13,108 bases of DNA, from NCBI GenBank assembly GCA_938010795.1, contig CALLVB010000098.1:1-13108 (forward strand). Reading direction: 5' to 3'. Below the pieces are notes generated by a model, which was given only the letters and a program-made list of their open reading frames with translations, searched no databases and was not told the origin of the DNA. The stretch is from Minisyncoccota bacterium. Lineage in GTDB: Bacteria; Patescibacteriota; Minisyncoccia; Phycocordibacterales; GCA-2747955. Below, piece after piece: positions 1 to 7,377 of this stretch (within the stretch, counting starts at the first letter, position 1; every line of letters starts with the position of its first letter). A program made the translations under genes and the position numbers.

Positions 1-491
1 AGTGCAACAATTGCAACTAAACCATATCGCACAGATGAAACAGGTCTGGATACACCATTAAAGGTATATGCGATAAATAAGATAATCGCTATTACCACAA
101 AGAGAATCGCAAACATGGACTTATTTTTAAGCTCAGCTGAGATAGTAGGTCCTAGGTTCTTATATCGTGTTTCTTCGAAAGGAAATTCTCCATCAAGAGA
201 GAGTTGTTCGCTGAGCTCAATCTTTTTCTCATCTGTTAACTCACTCGCGGTAATAACAATAGAGTCTGTATCTAAATTCTGTATAACAGCTCCCGAAAGC
301 CCTAGCTCATCTGTAAGTGACTTGATATTTACGGTATTTGGACGTTCTTCAAGATATTTAACTTCTAATAGCGATCCACCCTTAAAGTCAATTCCTAAGT
401 TAAATCCAAATATTGAAATAGAAGCAACTGATATCAGTGCGATGATTCCACTAATAATAAAGAATATTTTTCTATTTTGTATGATCCACAT
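1..491 (-). CDS. secF: Protein translocase subunit SecF, N-terminal part (cut by window edge)
   Basis: SecF pairs with SecD in the membrane complex that uses the proton gradient to pull exported proteins off the SecYEG channel. The visible 163 residues begin MWIIQNRKIFFIISG, with the first membrane helix at about residues 8-27. The SecF hallmark GIDFKGG follows directly, then a periplasmic P1-type domain to about residue 118, and a second helix (SMFAILFVVIAIILFIAYTF) before the sequence leaves the window. The ATG at 491-489 lies one base after the secD stop (TAATATG), so it is very probably translationally coupled to secD. No Shine-Dalgarno is visible. The C-terminal membrane half lies outside the window. 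Identification is secure from the GIDFKGG motif and the position behind secD. Confidence 0.95.
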   Translation of the reverse strand, partial: MWIIQNRKIFFIISGIIALISVASISIFGFNLGIDFKGGSLLEVKYLEERPNTVNIKSLTDELGLSGAVIQNLDTDSIVITASELTDEKKIELSEQLSLDGEFPFEETRYKNLGPTISAELKNKSMFAILFVVIAIILFIAYTFNGVSRPVSSVRYGLVAIVA

Positions 492-492
492 A

Positions 493-1908
493 TTATTTTG
501 ATGAGTTAGATAGTGCTGGTAATCGACCTACAAGGTGTGCTCGATAAAACTTCGATGTCTTTTTACTCACTTTACCTGCTGGTGTTACAGCAGCTAAAAA
601 TGTTCTTGTAATAGTAATGGCTGTAAACATAGACACAATTACTCCAATACCAAATGCAAGTGCAAATCCTTGAACAAGAGATGTTGTCATGTAAAACAAT
701 ATCAGTGCCGTAATGATAGATGACAAGTTGGAATCACGAATCGATAACCATGCCCTCTTAAACCCGCTAGTAACAGCTTCTCGTAGTTGTTTTCCAATAG
801 CAAGTTCTTCACGTACTCGTTCAAAAATAAGAATATTTGCATCAACAGCCATACCAATAGAAATAATGAATCCTGCAATACCTGCAGCTGTAAACACAAA
901 ACCAAACAACTTAAAGAGTGCTAAGAGTGTAACTACATACACAACCAATGAAACTGAAGCTACTATTCCTGAAATTCGATACATCACAATCAAAAAGATC
1001 ATGACACACAAGACCCCAAACAGTGCTGCTTTAATCCCAGAAGAAAGTACGTTGGCTCCCAGTGATTCAGAAATAGTTTGTGTTGAAATGAGTTCAATTG
1101 GTACTGGTAGTGCACCATAATTTAGATTACGAGCAAGTTCTTGTGATTCCTCAAGGGTAAACTGTCCAGAAATTTGAACATTACCGTCATAAATCACATC
1201 TCTAATGACTGGTGCTGAAATGACTTCTCCGTCAAGAACAATAGCCATAACATTACCAACATTCTCTTTTGTCATGTCAGCAAATAGTCTTCCTCCCTCC
1301 CCACTAAAGTTGAGTAATACGATAGGTTCACGAGTGATGTGATCTTGAGCGACGGATGCTTTTTCTACATATCGTCCAGTCAGTTCTGTTGGTACATAAA
1401 AAATATCATCTGATACACCAGAAGCTTCTATTTGTGCAGGTGTACTAGTTGATGACAAACCAGCTTGAGCAAGTGCTTCATCAATATCCGCAAAATCACG
1501 TTGTAACTTGAACTCAAGTAATGGAATAAGGCCAATAAGATCTTTTGCTTCTTGTGGGTCTGTAACGTTAGGGATTTCAATAATAACTCTGTGCTCATCA
1601 CTAGAGTTTTCAGCAAATACCGAAGCGCTTTCTGTTCGTACTTGAACCTCACTTGTTCCTACTGGATTAAGTCGACGTTCAAGAACATTTTGAAGTGCCT
1701 GCATTGATTCAGGGACTTCTACTGGATCTAATTCAGAAATATCTGCCTTATATACTAAATATGAACCTCCTACCAGATCTAAACCAAATTTAAACGGGAA
1801 TACTGACTCAACAACTCCTTCTTGATTAACTTGATTTGGTTGTAAAACAAAAAAAGCTAAGCCAGAAGCTATCAGTAGTATTACAAGTGAGATAATACGT
1901 ATTTTCAT
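493..1908 (-). CDS. secD: Protein translocase subunit SecD
   Basis: SecD is the larger partner of SecF in the accessory motor of the Sec translocon. Visible in order: an N-terminal membrane helix (about residues 4-22), the GLDLVGG motif at 42-48, a periplasmic P1 domain, the conserved stretch LDGEVISAPVI near 225-235, and five more helices from about 293 to 440 with the signature GMAVDANILIFER at 352-364. At 471 aa it is a compact SecD (E. coli SecD is 615 aa). I chose the ATG at 1908 over an in-frame TTG at 1926. The protein then begins MKIRIISLVI directly before the helix, and the TTG would lie upstream of the predicted transcript start. It follows the RNHCP gene by 21 nt. It can be read from the ftsW operon and also from its own -10 element. 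Confidence 0.96.
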   Translation of the reverse strand: MKIRIISLVILLIASGLAFFVLQPNQVNQEGVVESVFPFKFGLDLVGGSYLVYKADISELDPVEVPESMQALQNVLERRLNPVGTSEVQVRTESASVFAENSSDEHRVIIEIPNVTDPQEAKDLIGLIPLLEFKLQRDFADIDEALAQAGLSSTSTPAQIEASGVSDDIFYVPTELTGRYVEKASVAQDHITREPIVLLNFSGEGGRLFADMTKENVGNVMAIVLDGEVISAPVIRDVIYDGNVQISGQFTLEESQELARNLNYGALPVPIELISTQTISESLGANVLSSGIKAALFGVLCVMIFLIVMYRISGIVASVSLVVYVVTLLALFKLFGFVFTAAGIAGFIISIGMAVDANILIFERVREELAIGKQLREAVTSGFKRAWLSIRDSNLSSIITALILFYMTTSLVQGFALAFGIGVIVSMFTAITITRTFLAAVTPAGKVSKKTSKFYRAHLVGRLPALSNSSK

Positions 1909-1915
1909 AAAGCGT

Positions 1916-1921
1916 ATTATA
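1916..1921 (-). promoter_or_regulatory. -10 element predicted to give a leaderless secD mRNA
   Basis: A perfect TATAAT ends 7 nt before the secD ATG, in the 21-nt gap after the RNHCP gene. With normal spacing, transcription would start at or one base before the ATG. No convincing -35 is seen, and the preceding triplet is GTG rather than TGn. It could be a chance match in AT-rich DNA, but the same geometry recurs at other first genes in the window. Confidence 0.5.
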
Positions 1922-1929
1922 CACAAATA

Positions 1930-2253
1930 TTACTTATTTTCATTTTTCTTATTAGTTGAAACAACCAATGAAATTAATGTTTCGAAATTATCACCTACAC
2001 GAAAATGATCTCCTATTTGCCTACCACATACGTCACACGTATGAGTAAGTGTGTACTTTTCTCCTTTCTTTTCCACGTGGGTTACTGGCATTAACCCTCC
2101 ACACTCCTCTTTTCTGTCTCCAGGAAAAATATCAACATGTTTTGACATCAAACATTCTTTACAGTGGTTAGTGAAACCATCACCGATATTTTTTGCAGTA
2201 CAGTTTTCACACACAAAATCTTCTTTACGCTTTTGAAATCGTTTAATGTCCAT
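1930..2253 (-). CDS. RNHCP-domain zinc-ribbon protein of unknown function
   Basis: This 107-aa protein matches the RNHCP family as I recall it. It has a CxxC pair (C15, C18), then the name-giving motif as TNHCKEC (28-34) followed by SKHVDIFPGDR (37-47), CGG (51-53), and a second CxxC (C73, C76) near the end of the domain. The eight or so Cys/His residues imply one or two structural zinc sites. The C-terminal tail (about 97-107) is lysine/asparagine rich and probably disordered. The family has no established function that I know of. It lies between murG (1-nt gap, TAATATG junction) and secD, so it is co-transcribed with lipid II synthesis and export genes. The context suggests a housekeeping role, but nothing in the sequence defines an activity. 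Confidence 0.85.
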   Translation of the reverse strand: MDIKRFQKRKEDFVCENCTAKNIGDGFTNHCKECLMSKHVDIFPGDRKEECGGLMPVTHVEKKGEKYTLTHTCDVCGRQIGDHFRVGDNFETLISLVVSTNKKNENK

Positions 2254-2254
2254 A

Positions 2255-3391
2255 TTATTTTTCGTGTTCTAGCGCAATCTCCAAGATCTCCTCAGCGATT
2301 CTTGACGCAGCATCTGGACGTGAGAAGTTTGTTGCACCTTTGATCATATCCTCTTTAACTTCAGGATTCTCGAGAATTCTTCGAATCTCAGACAATAATA
2401 AATTGGCAGACAAGTTTGCTTGCTTCATTACCACTGTTGCATCAAAACGTGCGTATGAAAATGCATTTTTCTCTTGATCTCTCGATACATTACTAGGAAT
2501 AGGAATAACAATAGATGGTTTTCTCCATTGGGCAATCTCAGAGATAGAACCAGCTCCTGCTCTTGAAACAATTACATCAGCTGCCCCTGCTGACATTCTC
2601 ATAGCTAGAGTATCGAGATATGCGTATGGTTTGTACCTATTTTTATACGGATGATCATAAATAACCACATCTGATCTACCTTTTGTTTCTTTGTAGTTTT
2701 CTTTACCAATCTGATGAAGCACATTGTAATCAAGAAGTAATTTAGGTAACGCATCAACAACAGCATCGTTCATAAGGCGCGCACCTGAAGACCCACCAAT
2801 AATGAAAACTGTCGGAATATTATAGTCAAGCTCTAAAAATTCATGAGCACCACTAGTGAGGGGCTTAAGAAGCTCGTCTCTGATTGGATTACCGATAAGT
2901 GCAACCTTTTTGTCATCTTTAGGTAAATACTCTGCTGCTTCAGGAAATGCAATAGAAATCTTCTTTGCTTTTTTTGCGGCAGTGAGGATCGCACGACCAG
3001 GAATAGCATCAGATGCATGTAAAAAAATCGGAATACGAAGTATTTTTGCTGCTGTTAAAACTGGAAATGAAACATATGAGCCGTTAGTAAATACCACATC
3101 TGGATATAACTTAAACATAATCACTAGTGTATCGAGAACCCCATAAAAGGTTTTAAATCCGTCAAAAAAGTTTTTAAGTGAAAAATATTTTCGCACTTTT
3201 CCAGCAAAGATTTTTTGAAACTCTATCCCCTTTCTGTGCAGTAACTTTGCATCATATGGTTTATCTGCAAGATAGTAGATCTCAGGCTTTAAGAGCCTTC
3301 TCTGTTCTGCATGATCAAAAATCTTATCAGCAACTGCGATAAGTGGATAAAAATGACCTCCTGTTCCCCCTCCTGTAATAACAATCTTCAT
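2255..3391 (-). CDS. murG: MurG, lipid II-forming N-acetylglucosaminyltransferase
   Basis: MurG transfers GlcNAc from UDP-GlcNAc to undecaprenyl-PP-MurNAc-pentapeptide (lipid I) on the inner face of the membrane, producing lipid II. The 378 residues show the GT-B two-domain layout. The N-terminal glycine-rich loop GGGTGGH is at 7-13, SYVSFP at 105-110, the inter-domain loop GGSSGA at 199-204 and the C-terminal UDP-GlcNAc binding segment SRAGAGSISE at 276-285. Length is close to the family norm (about 355). One oddity is that the segment equivalent to HEQN of E. coli reads HASD (125-128), which could be lineage-specific. It follows ftsW by 11 nt, the classical dcw-cluster pairing, so lipid II synthesis and polymerisation are co-expressed. 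No Shine-Dalgarno precedes the ATG. Confidence 0.96.
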   Translation of the reverse strand: MKIVITGGGTGGHFYPLIAVADKIFDHAEQRRLLKPEIYYLADKPYDAKLLHRKGIEFQKIFAGKVRKYFSLKNFFDGFKTFYGVLDTLVIMFKLYPDVVFTNGSYVSFPVLTAAKILRIPIFLHASDAIPGRAILTAAKKAKKISIAFPEAAEYLPKDDKKVALIGNPIRDELLKPLTSGAHEFLELDYNIPTVFIIGGSSGARLMNDAVVDALPKLLLDYNVLHQIGKENYKETKGRSDVVIYDHPYKNRYKPYAYLDTLAMRMSAGAADVIVSRAGAGSISEIAQWRKPSIVIPIPSNVSRDQEKNAFSYARFDATVVMKQANLSANLLLSEIRRILENPEVKEDMIKGATNFSRPDAASRIAEEILEIALEHEK

Positions 3392-3402
3392 AGTTTGATA
3401 AA

Positions 3403-4512
3403 TTATACCTTTTTCTTTGCGTGCCTGGAAACATTAAGTATTAAACCGCAGATAATCAATGTGCCTAGGAGTGCAGATCCACCTTGTGAAATAAAGTGTA
3501 GTGGCATTCCCGATAATGGAAACAGTTTCAACATAGCAGCAATATTAATAAATGACTGTATCCCAATGAGTAATATGAGTCCTGTAACCATATATCTTCC
3601 AAAGAGATCTCTTGATCTTTTTGCGATATTAATTCCTCTGATTACGAGAGCTAAAAAGAGAAGGATAACTATGATGGAGCCAACAAATCCCCACTCTTCA
3701 GCGGTAACTGCAAAAATACTATCAGTTAAAGGCTCAGGTAGGTATGCAAATTTTTGCAGTGATTGACCAAATCCCCGACCAAATATTTCTCCCGAACCAA
3801 TAGTGTAAAGTGACTGATTAATTTGAAAATCATTACCTAGTGCGTCACCACTCACTCCACTAAAACTCACCAATCTATCCCACGCATAACGTCTAAATAG
3901 AAACACCAACAGTAATAACGCGGATACCCCAAGACCAGCAAGACCAAAAATATGGAAGTTTTTAGCTTTTGATAGATATAAAACTCCTAGTGTTGCAAGT
4001 GCGATTACCAAGAAAGAACCAATGTCCTTAGTCGCAAACAATAATAGAAATACTACACCAATGGTCATAGACATCACGAGTACTAATGACCAAAAATTCT
4101 TCATCTTAGTTCCATATTCAGCAGCCAAAGCTGAGAGAAATAAAATAGTTGTAATTTTCAAAAACTCTGACGGTTGAAGTGTTGTTATACCAATATCAAC
4201 CCATCTCCTCGCTCCATTTATCTCAAGACCTAAACCTGGCACAAATACTAGTAATTCAAATACTATAGAACCTAAAAATAACCAAATAGAAAAATATTTA
4301 AGTGTCTTATAATCAATCTTTTTGTAATATGCAAGGCCAAACATAGCACCTAAACCTAATGAAAGTGCTATAAATTGTTTCACAATTGTTTTCAGAAAGG
4401 TACCTGTGGACTCTAATGTCCCCAAAGAAACTGAAAAAAATAATAAAAAACCGACGAAGCACAACAAACAAGTGAGTATAAGGAATGGTTTATCTATCTT
4501 TGCCTTCTTCAT
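3403..4512 (-). CDS. ftsW: SEDS peptidoglycan polymerase FtsW
   Basis: FtsW is the division-specific SEDS glycosyltransferase that polymerises lipid II at the septum, working with a class B PBP. The 369-aa protein is almost entirely hydrophobic helices, consistent with the 10-helix SEDS topology. Family landmarks are RRWVDIG (102-108), LQPSEFLK (112-119), the segment PLTDSIFAV (261-269) whose Asp264 matches the essential aspartate of the family, EEWGFVG (272-278) and PLSGMPLHFISQGGSALL near the C terminus. I call FtsW rather than RodA because of PLSGMPLHFISQGG and the murG neighbour. The basic tail HAKKKV is cytoplasmic. The ATG sits 9 nt after a strong extended -10, which supports this start and makes ftsW the first gene of the ftsW-murG-RNHCP-secD-secF unit. 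Confidence 0.95.
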   Translation of the reverse strand: MKKAKIDKPFLILTCLLCFVGFLLFFSVSLGTLESTGTFLKTIVKQFIALSLGLGAMFGLAYYKKIDYKTLKYFSIWLFLGSIVFELLVFVPGLGLEINGARRWVDIGITTLQPSEFLKITTILFLSALAAEYGTKMKNFWSLVLVMSMTIGVVFLLLFATKDIGSFLVIALATLGVLYLSKAKNFHIFGLAGLGVSALLLLVFLFRRYAWDRLVSFSGVSGDALGNDFQINQSLYTIGSGEIFGRGFGQSLQKFAYLPEPLTDSIFAVTAEEWGFVGSIIVILLFLALVIRGINIAKRSRDLFGRYMVTGLILLIGIQSFINIAAMLKLFPLSGMPLHFISQGGSALLGTLIICGLILNVSRHAKKKV

Positions 4513-4521
4513 GATCTTGTG

Positions 4522-4530
4522 ATTATAACA
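4522..4530 (-). promoter_or_regulatory. Extended -10 promoter of the ftsW operon
   Basis: The minus strand reads TGTTATAAT, a full extended -10 (TGnTATAAT), ending 9 nt before the ftsW ATG. The predicted start point leaves a leader of about 3 nt. No -35 match is present at the usual distance, which extended -10 promoters do not require. It lies downstream of the rnpB terminator, so it starts a new transcription unit. Confidence 0.65.
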
Positions 4531-4563
4531 ACGATGGCTTGTATTCCTGTGTGCATAACAAAC

Positions 4564-4587
4564 AAAAAACCAAGCATTAGACTTGGT
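4564..4587 (-). terminator. Rho-independent terminator of rnpB
   Basis: On the minus strand ACCAAG and CTTGGT form a 6-bp stem with a 7-nt loop (TCTAATG), followed at once by a run of six T. It begins about 12 nt after the 3' strand of RNase P helix P1. It separates rnpB from the ftsW promoter. Confidence 0.85.
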
Positions 4588-4594
4588 GTTTTGA

Positions 4595-4904
4595 TGTATT
4601 CTGATTCGTAAGCCGGATTCTGTTTTTCAGATAGTCATTTATCTTGATGTTGTGTTGCCACAACATTCTTTGCAGCACTCTCAGTAAACTGAGTACGACC
4701 TTGCACACAAGTAAGGATTTAGCCGTTTCACCCGTATGTCTCCATACGATTCACCCACGAAGGGTGCCATTATCTTTCGAATCAGGCGTCACTGCTCGCA
4801 CCTCTATTGTCACCAACGACAGGCATTACCTGCTACCCTGCTACGTATTGCTACGTGTGTGTCCGGACTTTCCTCTCTTTCGAGCAACTATCTTCCTCAG
4901 AAGG
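4595..4904 (-). ncRNA. rnpB: RNase P RNA (catalytic subunit)
   Basis: The catalytic RNA that cuts 5' leaders from pre-tRNAs. Both universal P4 strands are visible on the minus strand: GAGGAAAGTCCGG near the 5' end (about 4862-4876) and ACAGAATCCGGCTTA near the 3' end (about 4609-4623). P1 closes the molecule (TTCTGA at 4902-4897 with TCAGAA at 4604-4599). P2 is AGATAGT with ACTATCT. Other hairpins are CAGG/CCTG (P8-like), CGTATG-GAGA-CATACG (4733-4748), CACCC/GGGTG (4752-4766) and an 8-bp stem with a GCAA tetraloop (4647-4666) in the P18 position. The layout looks A-type but compact, about 310 nt. P3 is only CTC-GAAA-GAG, and a plain hairpin (4680-4693) sits where P15-P17 normally lie. Ends are estimated from P1 and the promoter. 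Confidence 0.95.
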
Positions 4905-4909
4905 TTTTG

Positions 4910-4937
4910 ATTATAACTATTTTACAAGCTGAAACAA
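4910..4937 (-). promoter_or_regulatory. rnpB promoter overlapping the proS 3' end
   Basis: TATAAT at 4915-4910 abuts the proS stop codon. A -35-like TTGTTT at 4937-4932, inside the last proS codons, is 16 bp upstream. The expected start point near 4903 is the base just before helix P1, which agrees with the RNA's structural 5' end. Because no terminator follows proS, some rnpB could also come from read-through and processing. Confidence 0.65.
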
Positions 4938-6152
4938 GTCAGATTCACTAATTATATTTGCATCAGCGTCGGTTCGTTTCTTATATTCAAGACCTCCAGC
5001 CTCTATGGTCTTAGGTGAAATCACTACTCTGTGTGGAATACCAATAAGATCTGCATCAGCAAACTTTTGTCCAGGACGCACATCACGATCGTCCCATAGT
5101 ACCTCCACTCCTGATTCTTGTAGCTTGTCATATATATCTTGTGCTTCTATATCTGCATTGATCGAAATCAGATGAATCCTAAAAGGAGCTATGTCTTCTG
5201 GCCATACCAGTCCATTTTCATCTGACATCTTTTCAGCAATTACCCCCATCACTCTAGTAATACCAATACCATATGACCCTAAATGTACTGGGATAGGTTT
5301 ACCTTCTGGTCCATCGAAATATAAATTCATTTGTTCACATTTTTCAGTTCCAAAGTTAAAAATATTTCCTACTTCAGCGGTTGTGACTTTTTCGAGCTCA
5401 TCTTCGGTTATCCCAAGGTCTTTAAGAGTTTTCTCGTTAAGAACTTCCTCATTGATTGCAATATTTTTCTCTCTATTTATATAAGTAATATCTTCACCTG
5501 CATCACAAATAGTTTGGAACTCGTGACTAAATTCAGTGAATGCTCCTCCAGCAGCAAATGTTATAAAGGTATCGTCACCTAAACCTAACCTCTCAAAAGA
5601 CTTTGTATATGCCTCCATGGCTTGGTTGTAAAATACATTATGTGTTTCTTCATCAATTGAGAATGAGTACATATCTTTCATAATGAATTCCCTTCCTCGC
5701 ATAAGGCCTGCTTTTGCCCTGAGTTCATTCCTTAGTTTATTTTGAAATTGATATACATATACAGGAAGATCTTTAAATGAATGAATATGGTTCTTCATCA
5801 TAGCTGTTATCGGTTCTTCATGAGACCAACCAAAACCAACCTGTCCACCAGCGTGTAAGTCTGACTTAAACCACACATCAACGATTTCATCGTCCCACCT
5901 GTTGGTGTCAGTCCATGTGTTTTTATTTTGGATAGACGTCATTAAAAACTCGGTTGCACCCACAGCATTCATCTCTTCTCTTACAATCTGTTTAATTTTG
6001 TCCACTACTCGGAACCCTAATGGAAGTAAATCGTATGCACCTGCCATTTCTTTATGGACGTATCCAGCACGAATTAATAACTGAGCATTTTTTGAGACCT
6101 CATCTTTTGGTGCCTCTTTTTGAGTCTTTGTAAATAGTTGTGATTGTTTCAT
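4917..6152 (-). CDS. proS: Prolyl-tRNA synthetase, short form without INS editing domain
   Basis: Class II synthetase charging tRNA-Pro. The 411 residues show the catalytic core: motif 1 region around 31-60 (LLPLGFRVVDKI), WSHEEPIT at 109-116, motif 2 with FQNKLRNELR (136-145) and GLMRGREFIMKDMYSF (149-164), motif 3 SYGIGITR (293-300), and the C-terminal anticodon-binding domain from about 322 (WDDRDVRPGQKFADADLIGIP). Typical bacterial ProRS is about 570 aa because the roughly 180-aa INS domain, which deacylates Ala-tRNA-Pro, sits between motifs 2 and 3. Here only about 40 residues link CDAGEDITY to VGNIFNFGT, so that activity is absent from this protein. The ATG is 7 nt after a TGTTACAAT promoter element, which supports the start. 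It follows rmuC by 24 nt. Confidence 0.95.
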   Translation of the reverse strand: MKQSQLFTKTQKEAPKDEVSKNAQLLIRAGYVHKEMAGAYDLLPLGFRVVDKIKQIVREEMNAVGATEFLMTSIQNKNTWTDTNRWDDEIVDVWFKSDLHAGGQVGFGWSHEEPITAMMKNHIHSFKDLPVYVYQFQNKLRNELRAKAGLMRGREFIMKDMYSFSIDEETHNVFYNQAMEAYTKSFERLGLGDDTFITFAAGGAFTEFSHEFQTICDAGEDITYINREKNIAINEEVLNEKTLKDLGITEDELEKVTTAEVGNIFNFGTEKCEQMNLYFDGPEGKPIPVHLGSYGIGITRVMGVIAEKMSDENGLVWPEDIAPFRIHLISINADIEAQDIYDKLQESGVEVLWDDRDVRPGQKFADADLIGIPHRVVISPKTIEAGGLEYKKRTDADANIISESDLFQLVK

Positions 6153-6159
6153 AGCTACG

Positions 6160-6168
6160 ATTGTAACA
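6160..6168 (-). promoter_or_regulatory. Extended -10 promoter of proS
   Basis: TGTTACAAT (TGn plus a 5/6 match to TATAAT) lies in the 24-nt gap after rmuC and ends 7 nt before the proS ATG. The predicted transcript begins at or one base before the start codon. The identical nonamer precedes leuS. Confidence 0.55.
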
Positions 6169-6176
6169 AATTGATA

Positions 6177-7307
6177 TTAATCCTCTAGTTCTTTCTCTGG
6201 TTTTGTAAGTTCAGCTATCTCAATTTTTTCGCCCTCACCAGTTATTTTTAGAGCATCGTTAGATAACATCTTAATAGCCTTTGAATTCTGATTATATTGA
6301 TTAACTACCGTTGAGAGTGAGTTACCTAACTTAGTGTGGTATGTTTCAAATGAATTAAGGTGTTTCTGTAAATTTCCTACTTGTTTAATAATTTGTGTTG
6401 CTTGTTTCTCAATCTTGAGTGAATTAAGTCCTTGAATAACTGTTTGAAGATACGCGTGTAGTGTTGTTGGTGAGACCACAATAACTTTCTTCTCTCGATA
6501 TGCATATTCTAAAAAGTTTTGAGTGTTTACCACACCAATTTTAGAAATAAGCAGATCGTAGTAAATTCCCTCAGATGGAATAAACATAAATGCAAAATCT
6601 AAAGTCCCCTCTCTTGGCTTGATGTATTTTGCTGTTTCATTAATTCTTAATTTAAGATCTTCCTTAAATCTCTTTGCTAACGCCTCCCTGTTTTCTGGAT
6701 TATTCTCACTTATGAGTTTATTATAGTTTTCCAATGAAAACTTAGAGTCAATGGGAACAAGACCATCTGGCAACTTAACTACTGCGTCGACGATGGTTCC
6801 ATCTTTAAAAGAATATTGAAATTCATAATTATCTGGCGGAAGGATATTCTTAATAGTAGTCTCTAAAAAATACTCACCCAGCGCACCTCTCTGTTTAGTA
6901 TTTTGCAAAATATCTTGAAGTGACTTTAACTGTTCGGTAAATCCTATTACTTGCTCACCTTGGCTTTTAACTGCGCCCAGCTCAGCAGTGATGTCTTTAA
7001 TGAGTTTTTGTGATTCCTGCAATTGAGTCTGAACTGAGTCAGACATCATCTTTTGTGACTGCCCTATCTTATCCTGAATCTTTTCAGTCAGATCTGACTT
7101 TAACTGTTCATTAGAGAGCTTTAAATCCTGATTAGCTTTTGCAATTTCTTGTAGTTGGTTCTGAATGAGTAAAAAAGATTGATCTTGTGAGCTATTGCCT
7201 TTGGCTGACTTTAATTCCCTCCAGATAAAAAAATACACAACGCACGCAATAATAATAAGTACACCTGATACCAATAGTGCAGGAAGAATGATAAGTAGTG
7301 TATCCAT
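6177..7307 (-). CDS. rmuC: RmuC family protein (DNA recombination regulator)
   Basis: RmuC proteins limit recombination at inverted repeats in E. coli and are considered members of the PD-(D/E)xK nuclease superfamily. The biochemical role is not settled. The 376-aa protein has an N-terminal membrane anchor (about 4-28), a Gln/Lys-rich coiled coil (about 42-135) and the RmuC domain (about 138-345). Domain landmarks are RGALGEYFLE (140-149), VDAVVKLPDG (173-182), PIDSKFSLENY (185-195), FMFIPSEGIYYDLL (241-254) and VVSPTTLHAYLQTV (277-290). Asp174 with Asp187/Lys189 (D-x-K) could be the nuclease-like active site. The C-terminal tail is charged. It is divergent from yqeY across a 70-bp gap and followed by proS. 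Length and domain order are normal for the family. Confidence 0.93.
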   Translation of the reverse strand: MDTLLIILPALLVSGVLIIIACVVYFFIWRELKSAKGNSSQDQSFLLIQNQLQEIAKANQDLKLSNEQLKSDLTEKIQDKIGQSQKMMSDSVQTQLQESQKLIKDITAELGAVKSQGEQVIGFTEQLKSLQDILQNTKQRGALGEYFLETTIKNILPPDNYEFQYSFKDGTIVDAVVKLPDGLVPIDSKFSLENYNKLISENNPENREALAKRFKEDLKLRINETAKYIKPREGTLDFAFMFIPSEGIYYDLLISKIGVVNTQNFLEYAYREKKVIVVSPTTLHAYLQTVIQGLNSLKIEKQATQIIKQVGNLQKHLNSFETYHTKLGNSLSTVVNQYNQNSKAIKMLSNDALKITGEGEKIEIAELTKPEKELED

Positions 7308-7316
7308 AATACAACC

Positions 7317-7325
7317 ATTGTACCA
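7317..7325 (-). promoter_or_regulatory. Extended -10 promoter of rmuC
   Basis: TGGTACAAT (TGn plus TACAAT) ends 9 nt before the rmuC ATG, leaving a predicted leader of about 3 nt. No -35 match is evident. It lies back to back with the yqeY promoter in the 70-bp divergent gap. Confidence 0.55.
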
Positions 7326-7343
7326 AGCGAATCTTAATACCCA

Positions 7344-7371
7344 TTGCCTGCTTATCCACGTTCGTTATAAT
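7344..7371 (+). promoter_or_regulatory. yqeY promoter, predicted leaderless start
   Basis: TTGCCT (4/6 match to TTGACA) at 7344-7349 and a perfect TATAAT at 7366-7371 are separated by 16 bp. Six bases after the -10 comes the A of the yqeY ATG, exactly where position +1 is expected. The spacer contains TTATCCACG (7352-7360), an 8/9 match to a DnaA box. Confidence 0.6.
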
Positions 7372-7377
7372 GTATGG

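Noticed and set aside
115..501. A 128-aa plus-strand open frame opposite secF
   Set aside because: It is the reverse complement of secF coding sequence, which carries GIDFKGG. No promoter or Shine-Dalgarno supports it.
1909..1926. An upstream TTG start for SecD adding six residues
   Set aside because: The TTG precedes or overlaps the -10 element, and the ATG at 1908 gives a normal SecD N terminus.
4644..4951. Two plus-strand open frames (88 and 71 aa) across the rnpB region
   Set aside because: They run antisense through a clearly structured RNase P RNA and have no ribosome binding site or recognisable protein.
7195..7377. A 61-residue N-terminal extension of YqeY
   Set aside because: It would overlap the divergent rmuC gene and its promoter. 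The family begins at the M encoded at 7378, which coincides with the predicted transcript start.
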